Shown here piece by piece: positions 26,001-33,683 of a DNA stretch of 64,000 bases (positions within the stretch are counted from its first letter, which is position 1; each line of letters begins with the position of its first letter). The notes beneath the pieces are model-generated. The model ran no database searches and was not told the origin of the DNA. It saw nothing but the letters and a program-made list of their open reading frames with translations. The translations under genes and the position numbers were made by a program. The stretch is from Actinomadura nitritigenes (GTDB lineage: Bacteria > Actinomycetota > Actinomycetes > Streptosporangiales > Streptosporangiaceae): contig NZ_JAGEOK010000012.1 of the NCBI RefSeq assembly GCF_017573545.1, forward strand, positions 62,001-126,000, given 5' to 3'.

Positions 26001-27330
26001 CCAGCGCGACGGCGGGCACGCTCAGCACGGCCCGCAGCACGCCGCGCGCGCCGGGCCGGCGCTCTTCGGCCAGGCCCCGCACCTGGGCGCGCCCCGGCCT
26101 GCGGACGGCCACGACGAGCAGGTGCGCCAGCCCGAGCGCGAGCGGCATCCGGACCACCGCGTCGAACTTGTGCAGGTTGCGCAGCGGCGCGAGCGGGCCG
26201 TCCAGAAGGTCGCGGGCCTGCGCGGCGAACGGGCCGGGGATGTCGCTGAGGTGTCCCGTCGTGATGACCGCGACCCCGGCCAGCAGCGTGAGGAGCAGGA
26301 ACGTCCGCTCGGGCAGCAGCCGGCCGAGCAGCCCGGCGAGGCCGAGCGCGGCGATCAGGCCGGTGCAGACGACCGGCAGCGCGCCCACCGACAGGCCGTG
26401 CCCGACCGGCCACCAGATCCGCCCGTCGACGATCAGGTAGTTCACCCAGCGCTCGGCGCCCCGGAACACGTTGATCAGGCCGGTCGGCGCGGTCGTCGTC
26501 GCGGCCTTCTCGGTGTAGGTCAGCCAGGAGAAGCCGTAGGTCCCGGTGAGCGTCAGCGGGACGAGCCACCACGCCATCGCCGCGCCGGTGCCCGCCGACC
26601 ACCACGCCAGCAGCCGGATCCGGTGCGACCCGCGGGGCCGCGTGATCACGTACACCAGCGGGACGATCAGCACCGCGACGGTGGCGGTCGCGTTGATGCC
26701 GCCGCAGCAGGCGACCGCGAGCCCCGACCGGGCCGCGGCGCGCACCCGCCCGCCCTCACCGGACGCGGCGGTGACCAGCGGCAGCACGATCCACGGCAGC
26801 ATCGCGGCGGGCAGGTACTCCGACGAGATCTGGCCGAGGGTCGCCAGGGCGTTCGGCGCCAGCGCGTACGCCATCGCGGCGATCAGCCGGCTGCCGGGCC
26901 CGCCGATCCCGAGCCGGTTCGCGAGCCTCCACGTCCCGGCGAACGCCAGGCACAGCAGCAGCGACGTCCAGAGCCGCTGGGTGATCCACGGCGGCATCCC
27001 GACCAGGTGCCCGAGCGCGTGGAACGGACCCATCGGGAACAGGTAGCCGACCGCCTGGTTCTGCAGCTGGCCGAACTGCTCGGCGTCCCACAGGTGCAGC
27101 GCGCGGCCGAGGAACCCGAGCGGGTTCACCGCCATGTCGATCTTGGTGTCGGCGAGGATGAGGCCGGGCCGGGTGCCGAACGCCAGCGCGGTCAGCGCCA
27201 GGCAGCACGCCGCGACGCGCAGCCGCTCGCGCAGCCGGGCGGCGGCGTCCGGGCCGTCCGGCGGGCGCGGGCCGGGGGCGGGCGGGCGCGGCGCGCCGGC
27301 GCGCGGCGGGCTCGCCTCTCCCACTGCCAT
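22810..27330 (-). CDS. aftD: AftD-like arabinofuranosyltransferase
   Basis: A 1506-residue giant membrane protein of the AftD/DUF3367 family. The N-terminal third is a GT-C-type polytopic region with the early periplasmic-loop motif LADTKIDMAVNP (about residue 56), PMGPFHALG and GMPPWITQRLW. The middle carries two discoidin/F5-8-like lectin modules (SSSAASDDAIPQSRKPG... and SVQSDHPADQARSAFDGDP). The C-terminus has more helices and a Gly/Pro/Arg-rich tail. AftD in mycobacteria adds alpha(1-3)-linked arabinofuranose to cell-wall arabinan. Since related organisms lack mycobacterial arabinogalactan, the acceptor here may differ. The 3' 266 bp overlap the acyltransferase antisense. ATG 27330 is preceded by AGAAGGGG. 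Confidence 0.85.
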   Translation of the reverse strand: MAVGEASPPRAGAPRPPAPGPRPPDGPDAAARLRERLRVAACCLALTALAFGTRPGLILADTKIDMAVNPLGFLGRALHLWDAEQFGQLQNQAVGYLFPMGPFHALGHLVGMPPWITQRLWTSLLLCLAFAGTWRLANRLGIGGPGSRLIAAMAYALAPNALATLGQISSEYLPAAMLPWIVLPLVTAASGEGGRVRAAARSGLAVACCGGINATATVAVLIVPLVYVITRPRGSHRIRLLAWWSAGTGAAMAWWLVPLTLTGTYGFSWLTYTEKAATTTAPTGLINVFRGAERWVNYLIVDGRIWWPVGHGLSVGALPVVCTGLIAALGLAGLLGRLLPERTFLLLTLLAGVAVITTGHLSDIPGPFAAQARDLLDGPLAPLRNLHKFDAVVRMPLALGLAHLLVVAVRRPGRAQVRGLAEERRPGARGVLRAVLSVPAVALVALAGIGATAVSNGLTGPGSFAQVPKYWRDAASWINARAGQQGVLALPGAPFGEYVWGRPMDDIVQPLLTARWGVRQLVPAGSPGYTRALDAIDLQVRSGQGSPGLAAFLGRMGVRYLLVRNDLSRETLRGAWPARLHQALADSPGIRRAAAFGAPVGGDLVDDAVSATDQRYPALEVYEVSGADDVANLSDASGALRVYGGPESLLAMADDRALPSGPVLLDDDAPDLGGEPVVTDSPRLLKRNYGELHQTSPTLTQAHRRQATDVLDKGWNRYTTHVAYGGGVRDVTASSSAASDDAIPQSRKPGAGPYAALDGDPFTAWRTGGWNGPVGQWLRVDFDQPRDVRDLTAVFDQDSTLGPAVARVAVQTETGTVEQDVQRTSSPQPLRAPEGTSRWLKLRITGLATRPAVPAFARAGVSELSIGGVRPTRTYTLPAPSGVKGQATYVMSRAPGGTSACMRGSARWVCSSALANDDEEGDGLDRAYTSAVAGKAPLTGTAVLTDERLIARYTAVAGQPLVTATSVQSDHPADQARSAFDGDPSTTWIAADKDPAPAVSVRWKGRKRLSKLTLSRPPGASGPVRVRVEGQNGEYREGLSDGLGRLSFAPMTTDRLTVTFPKDDQAGPVQLTDLVVPGVRPLPDVSGSPLTLACRYGPKVRVDGTTVQTKATGTFGDLLAGRPLRFAACRQAPLKAGRNHLTSVPLDAYRIDTVTVGPQAIANGTGANAGAQAGAGAGAPQPVKVLSWGSGSRTLEIDAAKNSFLTVNENFNTGWRATAGGTALRAVRLDGWKQGWLVPAGTKGVVRLTYAPDRSQRIAVVAGLNLLLVLLLVAVWPARERRGPGPSGGRALVAGTGWPAWAALGLAAALGGWIAGIPGLAVTAAVAAVCGWARTGRAWPLRALASSWTVVLAMVAGAGCLAAGNRFGLLDNPSKPDGPLGDVVPQLLGLAIVGRVAVELWRPRPRGGPDGASGGRIELSWAAPGQGPAGTGPAPAAPPGPEPSGRGRRRRGRRAGGAGAAAPPPASPPGSSSPSPLRWTPPPAGADPSGHAPGTSGPPRRTRPEE

Positions 27331-27381
27331 GCTCGCCCCTTCTCCTCCCGCCCTTCGCCGCCCGGCCTCGTCCGGCCGGTC

Positions 27382-28716
27382 CTACTCGAGGTCGCCGCGG
27401 GCGGCCTCGCCGGTGGAGCGGGGCCGGCCGAGCAGCCGCTCGACGGTGGTCGCCTCGCGGACCTCGCGGACCTCGCCGGGGCCGGCGAGCAGCTCGTCGC
27501 GCACCGGGCCCTCCACCACGCGCAGGTGGACGTCACCGTACCGGTGCACGACCTGTGCCCGGTCATCGGCGGTGGACGACGTTCCGGCCCGCACGGCCGC
27601 CTCGACCAGCTCGCCCATCCGGGCGGCGGTCCGCGCCCAGTCGAACTCGGCGGCCCAGGCCCGGCAGCGCCCGGCGACCTCGTCGCGGCGGCCCGGCTCG
27701 GCCAGCTCCTTGAGCGCGCGTTCCACCGCCTCGGCCGGCTCGTCGTCCGGTCCGATGAGCCAGCCGGTGACGCGGTCGCGGACGGCGTCGCGCAGCCCGT
27801 CCACGTCGAACGCGACGGACGGGACGCCGAGCGCGGCGGCCTCGATGACGCTGAGCCCCCAGCCCTCGCCCTGCGAGGTGCTCACGTGCAGGTCGGACGC
27901 GGCGACGAGGGCGGCCTTGACGTGCTCGGTGACGTAGCCGTGGGCGACCGCGACGCCGTGCAGGCCGCGCTCGGCGATCCCGGCGGCGAGCGCGTCCGCC
28001 TCGGGGCCCGTCCCGATGATGTGGAGCCGGAGCCCCGGGTGCCGGTCGGCGAGGCGGCGGGCGAGGTCGAGGAGGAGGCCGAGCCGCTTGTGCGGGACGA
28101 GCCGCGTCACGCAGGCCAGCTGCGGGTGCCCGGTGGCGACGGCGCCGCGGACGTCCGGCGGCCCGTCGCAGCCGTTCGGCACGACGTACACCGGGCCCTT
28201 CCAGGCCAGGCGCTCCCGCACCGCGCGCAGCGTGGACGGCGACACGACCACGTAGGCGTGCCTCCGGTACGTCCAGCGGCTCACGGGCCCTTCGAGCGTC
28301 CGCCCGATCCACGCCATCCACGGCGGGAAGTGGACGCCGAACTGGGCGTCGTGGACATGGTGGATCACGCAGAACACCGGGACGCGGCGCGGCAGCGCCC
28401 ACGGCGTGAAGAACGGGATGCCGTTCTGGCAGTCGATCACGGCGTCGAAGCGGCCGCCGCGCCCGAACCGCCGCCGCAGCAGCCACAGCAGGACGAGCGG
28501 GTACAGGGTGAACCGCCCGCCGAGCCGGACGACGTCGACGCCGTCGACCCGGTCGCGGCGCGGCTGCCCGGACGCCCGGGACGTCACGTAGTGCACGCGG
28601 GCGCCGCCCTCCGCCGTCCGGCGGGCGATCTCCCACGCGTACCGCTCGGCGCCTCCGGCGGCCGGGTGCCAGGGATCGCGCCAGTTGACGACCGCCAGCC
28701 TCAGGGGTCCGTTCAT
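27382..28716 (-). CDS. GT4-type glycosyltransferase
   Basis: A 444-residue GT-B glycosyltransferase. The start at 28716 comes from the ATGA overlap with the GT2 stop codon. N-terminal domain: WRDPWHPAAGGAERYAWEIAR (acceptor side Gly-rich loop), HHVHDAQFGVHFP; C-terminal donor domain: YVVPNGCD, ACVTRLVPHKRLGLLLDLA, LHIIGTGPEADAL, and the GT4 signature STSQGEGWGLSVIEAAALGVPSVAFDVDGLRD with the catalytic Glu pair. It lies between GT2 and AftD-like genes in one operon and resembles Rv0225. It probably transfers a hexose from a nucleotide sugar to an envelope glycan precursor at the cytoplasmic face. Confidence 0.88.
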   Translation of the reverse strand: MNGPLRLAVVNWRDPWHPAAGGAERYAWEIARRTAEGGARVHYVTSRASGQPRRDRVDGVDVVRLGGRFTLYPLVLLWLLRRRFGRGGRFDAVIDCQNGIPFFTPWALPRRVPVFCVIHHVHDAQFGVHFPPWMAWIGRTLEGPVSRWTYRRHAYVVVSPSTLRAVRERLAWKGPVYVVPNGCDGPPDVRGAVATGHPQLACVTRLVPHKRLGLLLDLARRLADRHPGLRLHIIGTGPEADALAAGIAERGLHGVAVAHGYVTEHVKAALVAASDLHVSTSQGEGWGLSVIEAAALGVPSVAFDVDGLRDAVRDRVTGWLIGPDDEPAEAVERALKELAEPGRRDEVAGRCRAWAAEFDWARTAARMGELVEAAVRAGTSSTADDRAQVVHRYGDVHLRVVEGPVRDELLAGPGEVREVREATTVERLLGRPRSTGEAARGDLE

Positions 28717-29537
28717 CCTTGTCCGGCGCTCGACGCCGACGGCAGGCCCCGGTCCGGCAGGGCGGGCAGCGGGCCGAGGACGGCCTCGGGCGCCGGCGCC
28801 GGGGCGGGGATCAGCGGGCCCGCGACGCGGGCGCGGATGCGGGCGAGGTCGACGAGGCACTGCAGCGAATGCCGGCGCACCGAGAACGTCGACCCGGGGC
28901 GGTCGCGCCAGACGACCGGGATGGCGGTGACGGGCGCGCCGCGCCGCACGCAGTGCGCGAGCAGCTCGACGTCGAAGGAGAACCCGGTGGTGTGCAGGTC
29001 GCGCGCCGCGGCGCGGCCGAGCGGACCGGCGAAGAACTTGAACCCGCACTGCGTGTCCTGGATGCCGCCGACCAGGTCGCGGACGATCCGGTTGAACGTG
29101 ATCGCGCCGAGCCGGCGGACCGGCAGCGCGTACCCCTCGACGACGGACTCCGCGTGCCGCCGCGACCCGACCACGACGGTGCGGCCCTCGCGCAGCAGGG
29201 CGAGCGCGTCGTCCAGCGCCGCGAGGTCGGTGGCCATGTCGGCGTCCATGAACCCGATGTAGGGGGCGCGGGTGGCGAGGAGTCCGGTGCGGACCGCGGC
29301 GCCCTTGCCGGGCCGTTCGCAGGTCAGCAGCCGCACCGGGACGGGCCCGCGCCAGGATCGGACGATCTCCGCCGTCCCGTCCGTGCTGGCGTTGTCGACC
29401 ACGATCACCTCGGCGCGCGCCGGCAGCGCGGCGAGCCTGTCGCTCAGCAGGTCCAGCCCGGCGGGGAGGCGGCCGGCCTCGTTGCGGGCCGGCACGACGA
29501 CCTCGAGCAGGGCGGGACCGGGACGCCGGTTCCCCAT
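28713..29537 (-). CDS. GT2 glycosyltransferase (polyprenyl-phosphate type)
   Basis: A 274-residue GT-A glycosyltransferase resembling dolichyl/polyprenyl-phosphate beta-glucosyltransferases. Motifs: VVVPARNEAGRLPAGLD at the start, EVIVVDNASTDGTAEIV, CERPGKGAAVRTG, the metal-binding MDADMATD (about 96-103) and GIQDTQCGFKFF followed by GFSFDVELL. No transmembrane helices are seen. It probably makes a polyprenyl-phosphate sugar donor for the GT-C proteins (the AftD-like protein and the membrane protein upstream) that act outside the membrane. It overlaps the GT4 gene by 4 bp and lies 13 bp after the DUF2613-like mini-gene. Confidence 0.88.
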   Translation of the reverse strand: MGNRRPGPALLEVVVPARNEAGRLPAGLDLLSDRLAALPARAEVIVVDNASTDGTAEIVRSWRGPVPVRLLTCERPGKGAAVRTGLLATRAPYIGFMDADMATDLAALDDALALLREGRTVVVGSRRHAESVVEGYALPVRRLGAITFNRIVRDLVGGIQDTQCGFKFFAGPLGRAAARDLHTTGFSFDVELLAHCVRRGAPVTAIPVVWRDRPGSTFSVRRHSLQCLVDLARIRARVAGPLIPAPAPAPEAVLGPLPALPDRGLPSASSAGQG

Positions 29538-29550
29538 CAGGTCACGCTGG

Positions 29551-29682
29551 TCAGGGGGCGCCGTAGTTGTACATCGGCTTGATGACCGGGTCCTTCTGCG
29601 AGGAGTTCGCGAGCTGCACGACGCCGAACGAGGCTCCGGCGGCGAGGAGGACGCCGACGAGTGCGGCGATGGCGATGCGCAT
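29551..29682 (-). CDS. DUF2613-like small secreted/membrane peptide
   Basis: A 43-residue product with one hydrophobic segment (IAIAALVGVLLAAGASFGVV) followed by a short polar tail containing NSSQKDPVIKP and ending YGAP. The start is the ATG in a TGATG overlap with the stop codon of the GT-C-like gene, and the GT2 gene starts 13 bp downstream, so it is embedded in the operon. Size, one-helix architecture and position match the DUF2613 family and the small protein Rv0236A beside mycobacterial aftD. It may be an accessory subunit of the glycan machinery. Confidence 0.8.
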   Translation of the reverse strand: MRIAIAALVGVLLAAGASFGVVQLANSSQKDPVIKPMYNYGAP

Positions 29683-31385
29683 CAGGGGGCCCTTCGACTG
29701 TGGTGAGGGAGGCGGTCGGGGCTGCGGCGACGGATACTCCCGAGTAACGGAAGCCCCAGAGTAGTGCCTGAGGCCAGGAATGACCAGAAAACCACCACAC
29801 TCGCCGCGATCCAGGCAACGATCACCGGCGCCGCCGGAACGCGGTCCTCGCGGCCCGCCGCGGCCCCGTCGATCCGGTAAACGGCCAGGTCAGGGCCCAT
29901 CAGCACGGGGACGGCCCCGGTGGGCCGGTACCGGCCGGTCTCCGAGTCGACGACGACGTACCGGACGCCCCGGTCACGCAGCGTGGCCGCGTCGGGGTGC
30001 GCGGCGGCCGGGGCGAGCGCGATCGCCCGCGGGTCCTCGGCGGCGATGGTCGTCCGGCCGACGATCAGCGCGTCGTTCACCACGACCCGCCGGTGCAGGT
30101 AGCGGGGCAGCGGATCGAGGACGCGCCGCCCGTGGTTCCAGGGGTAGCCGCGGTAGAGCGCCCACGGCAGCACGAGCACGTCCCCGGGCGCGGAGTCGGC
30201 GGCGATGATCTCCCGCGCGCGCGCCCAGTCGTCCGGGTAGCGGACGGCGCGCAGGTCGCCCGCCGCGCCCCACGCCAGCGTCGGCAGCAGCAGGACCGGC
30301 GCCGCGACGGCGCCGACCGCGACCATCGCGTACCGCGCGGCGATCGCCCGGTCCGCGGCGACGCCGAGGCCCACCGCGACCACGACGGCCAGCGGCGCCG
30401 CGTACTGCTGGCCGTCCCGCAGCACGGCGAACCCGGACCACAGCCCGACCGCGCCCCGGAGCACCGGCGCCGCCACCGCGCCGAGCGCCGCCAGGACGAA
30501 CCCGGCGGCCGCGGCGCCGGCCGCGCCGCGCCGCCACTCCGGCTCCCGGCACCAGCGCCAGTACGCGAAGAGCGAGCCGAGCACCACGGCCAGCCAGAAC
30601 CCGGCCAGGACCGGCGTCCCGTAGCCGCGCGGCACCGTCTCGCCGTTCCAGATGCCGCCGAGCGTCAGGAGGCTGCCGAGCACGCCGAAGGGGGTGTCGG
30701 CCCGCGCCGCGAAGACGTCGACGGCCGTCCCGTTCCCCGGCACGCCCGCCGGGCGCAGCACTGCGGGCAGCAGCCACGGCAGGCTCAGCGCGGCCACGGC
30801 CCCGGCCACCCGCACCGCGCCCCGCAGCCGTGCCGACACGAGCGCGACGACCAGCGCCGCCAGCCCCGCCACGGTCAGCGCGGCGAACCCGCCGATCGCG
30901 GCGGGCACGAGCGCGCGGACGAGGCGGCGCGTCCCGCCCTTCTCGGCCGTCCGGGCCGCGGCCGCGACGACCCACGGCAGCGCCGCGTACCCGAGCAGCA
31001 GCGCCCACTGGCCGAGCAGCAGCCGCTCGGCGACGAACGGGTTCCAGGCGTAGCAGACCCCGGCGGCCAGGCGCGGCGCCAGCCGCCGTGTCGGCACCAG
31101 CGACGCCGCCGACATGCACGCCATCACGAAGATCGCGAGCAGGATCAGCTTCTGCACCGCGTCGGCGGGGATCACCGTGGCCAGCGCCGTCACGAACGCG
31201 TCGCTCGGCACCTGCCGCGGGACCGTCCCCGTCAGCCCGAACGTCATCGGCGTGAACGCCGGATCGGGCGTGAACACCATGTCGTAGGACAGCACGAACC
31301 CGGGCGCGAGCCCCGGCCCCAGTGCCGCGAGCCCGAGCCCCAGCCCGGTCAGCGCGGCCACCAGATGCCGCGTCCGCTCCCCCAT
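29682..31385 (-). CDS. GT-C-like polytopic membrane protein
   Basis: A 567-residue protein with about 10-12 hydrophobic segments. The first loop has the GT-C-like SYDMVFTPDPAFTP (about residue 33), where acidic residues bind the phospho-lipid sugar donor. Other landmarks are YAWNPFVAERLLLGQWALLLGYAALPW and the C-terminal soluble part with DRGVRYVVVDSETGRY. It is first in the operon with DUF2613, GT2, GT4 and AftD-like genes and corresponds in size and place to Rv0226c. A role as polyprenyl-phosphate-sugar-dependent glycosyltransferase is likely but unproven. Confidence 0.8.
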   Translation of the reverse strand: MGERTRHLVAALTGLGLGLAALGPGLAPGFVLSYDMVFTPDPAFTPMTFGLTGTVPRQVPSDAFVTALATVIPADAVQKLILLAIFVMACMSAASLVPTRRLAPRLAAGVCYAWNPFVAERLLLGQWALLLGYAALPWVVAAAARTAEKGGTRRLVRALVPAAIGGFAALTVAGLAALVVALVSARLRGAVRVAGAVAALSLPWLLPAVLRPAGVPGNGTAVDVFAARADTPFGVLGSLLTLGGIWNGETVPRGYGTPVLAGFWLAVVLGSLFAYWRWCREPEWRRGAAGAAAAGFVLAALGAVAAPVLRGAVGLWSGFAVLRDGQQYAAPLAVVVAVGLGVAADRAIAARYAMVAVGAVAAPVLLLPTLAWGAAGDLRAVRYPDDWARAREIIAADSAPGDVLVLPWALYRGYPWNHGRRVLDPLPRYLHRRVVVNDALIVGRTTIAAEDPRAIALAPAAAHPDAATLRDRGVRYVVVDSETGRYRPTGAVPVLMGPDLAVYRIDGAAAGREDRVPAAPVIVAWIAASVVVFWSFLASGTTLGLPLLGSIRRRSPDRLPHHSRRAP

Positions 31386-31418
31386 TGCGCCTGGACGCTA
31401 CCCGAACTCCGCCGGAAT

Positions 31419-31464
31419 GCGGCGAGCCGTCGTCATGGCGGCGTCCAGGACGACGGCTCGCCGC
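31419..31464 (-). terminator. Terminator after the fused acyl-CoA dehydrogenase gene
   Basis: A perfect 16-bp stem (31419-31434 with 31449-31464) around a 14-nt loop starts 3 bp after the minus-strand stop codon of the dehydrogenase gene and precedes the GT-C-like operon. Confidence 0.85.
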
Positions 31465-31467
31465 ACC

Positions 31468-33618
31468 TCAACGAGCGGGGGTGGACGGGTCGGGGTCGCG
31501 GGGGAGGCCGAGGATGCGCTCGCCGATCACGTTGAGGTTGACCTCGGTGGTGCCGCCGCCGATCGACATCGCGCGGGACGCCAGCAGGTAGCGGGTCCAG
31601 CGCGGGCGCAGGCCGTCCTTCCAGCCGCCGGTCAGCGCGCCCTCCTCGCCGAGGAGCGCGAACCCGAACTCGGTCACCTGCTGCCCGTGCTCCATCGCGA
31701 CCAGCTTCCGGACGTTCGCCGTCGCGCCCGGGTCCGTGCCCGACAGCTGCTTGAGCGTCGCGCGCAGGCCGAGCAGGTTGAACGCGTGCTCGTCGCAGGC
31801 GAGCCGGCCGATGCCGTCGCGGACGACGGGGTCGCCGTCCAGGCCCAGCTCGGCGGCGAGGCTCAGCAGCTTCGGGACGTCCCCGCCGAGCTGGAACGAG
31901 CTGGTCAGCCCGACGCGCTCGTTGGCGAGGGTGTTGCGGGCGACGCGCCAGCCCTCGTTGACGGGACCGACGACCCGGTCGTCCGGGACGAACACGCCGT
32001 CCAGGAACACCTCGTTGAACACCGCGTCGCCGGTGCACTCGCGCAGCGGCCGGACGTCGATCCCCTCGGCCGCCATGTCCACGATGAAGTAGGTGATGCC
32101 GTCGTGCTTGGGCCGGTCCGGGTCGGTGCGGGCGACGCAGACGCCCCACTGCGCGTCCCGGGCCAGGGACGTCCAGATCTTCTGCCCGCTGATCCGCCAG
32201 CCGCCCTCGACCCGCTCCGCGCGGGTGCGCAGCCCGGCGAGGTCTGAGCCCGCGCCCGGCTCGGAGAACAGCTGGCACCAGACGATCTCGCCGCGCAGCG
32301 TCGGCGGCAGGAACCGCTCCTGCTGCTCCGGCGTGCCGTACTGGACCAGCGACGGGACCACCCACGCCGCGATCATCAGCGGGACCGGCCTGACCTTCGC
32401 CGCCTTCAGCTCCTGCTGGATGACGATCTGCTCCAGCGGCCCGGCGTCGCGTCCCCACGGCTTCGGCAGGTGCGGCGTCACCCAGCCGCCCTCCGCCATC
32501 GCGGCGCGCTGCGCGAGCGGCTCCATCGCGGCCATCTCGGCGACGCGCCCGCGGATCTCCTCGCGCAGCGGCGCCGCGTCCTCGCCCAGCTCGATCCCCA
32601 TCGGGCGGCGGACGCCGCCGACCGCCAGCGCCGCGACGTCCGCGCGGTGGCCGCTCGCCCTGCCGAGGAGCGCGCGCAGGGTGAGGGCGCGCCGGTAGTA
32701 GAGGTGCGCGTCGTGCTCGTAGGTGTAGCCGATCCCGCCGTGGACCTGGATGTTGCCCTCGGCGCACAGGACCGCCGCGTCGGCGGCGAGCGCTCCCGCC
32801 ACCCCGACCGCGTAGGCGCGCTGCTCGGGCGCGTCGCCGAACGACCGCGCCGCGTCCCAGACCGCCGCCCGCGCGCGCTCCACCGCGATGAGCATCCGGG
32901 AGCACTTGTGCTTGATGCCCTGGAACTGGCCGATCGGGCGCCCGAACTGCTCGCGGAGCTTGGCGTAGGAGACCGCGTCGTCGAGCGCGCGCCCCGCGAC
33001 GCCGCACGCCTCGGCGCCCAGCAGGACGACCGCGAGGGCGCGGGCGTCGGGCGCGTCGAGGAAGCGGTCGTCCGGGACGTGCAGGCCGTCGGCCGTCACC
33101 GAGCCGACCGGGCGGGTGATGTCGAGGGACTCCAGCTCGCCGACCGTGACCTCGTCCCGTCCGGCGACCACCCAGCGGTCTCCGGCGGGCAGCAGGAACA
33201 CGTCGGCGAGCGGTGCGCCCAGGACCGGACCCACCGTGCCGGACACCGTGCCGCCGTGGACCTCCAGGCCGCCGGAGAGGCCGACCGCCGCCTTCCGCGA
33301 GCCGTCCGCGAGGCCGGCGAGCAGGTCGCCGCCCGCCCCGGCGGCGTGCAGGATCGCCGACGCCAGGACGGTCGGCGTGTACGCGCCGGGCGCGAGGGCC
33401 CGGCCGAGCTCCTCCAGCGCGACGGCCTGCTCCAGCAGCCCGAAGCCCTGACCGCCCGCGTCCTCGGGCAGGTGCAGGCCGAGCAGCCCCTGCGCCGCGA
33501 GCGCGGGCCAGAACCCGGCATCGGCCCTGCGCGCCGCCTCCGGCGGAACGTTCCGCTCGGCGAACCCGCGCACCGACGCCGCCAGCGCCTCGTGCTCCTC
33601 CGTCAGCCCGATCGCCAT
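31468..33618 (-). CDS. fadE34: Fused acyl-CoA dehydrogenase, FadE34-like
   Basis: A 716-residue protein made of two acyl-CoA dehydrogenase units. Unit 1 (about 1-330) has LTEEHEALAASVRGFAERN, QGLLGLHLPEDAGGQGFGLLE and the C-terminal REQFGRPIGQFQGIKHK and HGGIGYTYEHDAHLY blocks. Unit 2 (about 340-716) has WCQLFSEPGAGSDLAGL, GWRISGQKIWTS and GDAVFNEVFLDGVFVP with the final IGGGTTEVNLNVIGERILGLPR. Length and double architecture match mycobacterial FadE34 (KstR regulon, ChsE3), which oxidises steroid side-chain acyl-CoA. As there, the two halves probably form one FAD-enzyme heterodimer-like unit. A TAGAAC half-site lies 38 bp upstream. Confidence 0.88.
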   Translation of the reverse strand: MAIGLTEEHEALAASVRGFAERNVPPEAARRADAGFWPALAAQGLLGLHLPEDAGGQGFGLLEQAVALEELGRALAPGAYTPTVLASAILHAAGAGGDLLAGLADGSRKAAVGLSGGLEVHGGTVSGTVGPVLGAPLADVFLLPAGDRWVVAGRDEVTVGELESLDITRPVGSVTADGLHVPDDRFLDAPDARALAVVLLGAEACGVAGRALDDAVSYAKLREQFGRPIGQFQGIKHKCSRMLIAVERARAAVWDAARSFGDAPEQRAYAVGVAGALAADAAVLCAEGNIQVHGGIGYTYEHDAHLYYRRALTLRALLGRASGHRADVAALAVGGVRRPMGIELGEDAAPLREEIRGRVAEMAAMEPLAQRAAMAEGGWVTPHLPKPWGRDAGPLEQIVIQQELKAAKVRPVPLMIAAWVVPSLVQYGTPEQQERFLPPTLRGEIVWCQLFSEPGAGSDLAGLRTRAERVEGGWRISGQKIWTSLARDAQWGVCVARTDPDRPKHDGITYFIVDMAAEGIDVRPLRECTGDAVFNEVFLDGVFVPDDRVVGPVNEGWRVARNTLANERVGLTSSFQLGGDVPKLLSLAAELGLDGDPVVRDGIGRLACDEHAFNLLGLRATLKQLSGTDPGATANVRKLVAMEHGQQVTEFGFALLGEEGALTGGWKDGLRPRWTRYLLASRAMSIGGGTTEVNLNVIGERILGLPRDPDPSTPAR

Positions 33619-33655
33619 GACTGCACCTTTCCGTGGGGGATCGGCGCCAGCCTAT

Positions 33656-33669
33656 TAGAACGACATTCG
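33656..33669. promoter_or_regulatory. KstR-like half-site upstream of the FadE34-like gene
   Basis: TAGAACGACATTCG keeps the left half TAGAAC of the KstR motif but the right half is CAT instead of GTT. It is 38 bp upstream of the start codon. Weak on its own; supported only by the gene's identity. Confidence 0.3.
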
Positions 33670-33683
33670 GTACTTAAGGGGGG

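Noticed and set aside
23911..29262. A 1783-residue open frame on the plus strand opposite the AftD/GT operon.
   Set aside because: Composition is Arg/Gly/Pro/His-rich without domains, and the minus strand encodes recognisable families over the same DNA.
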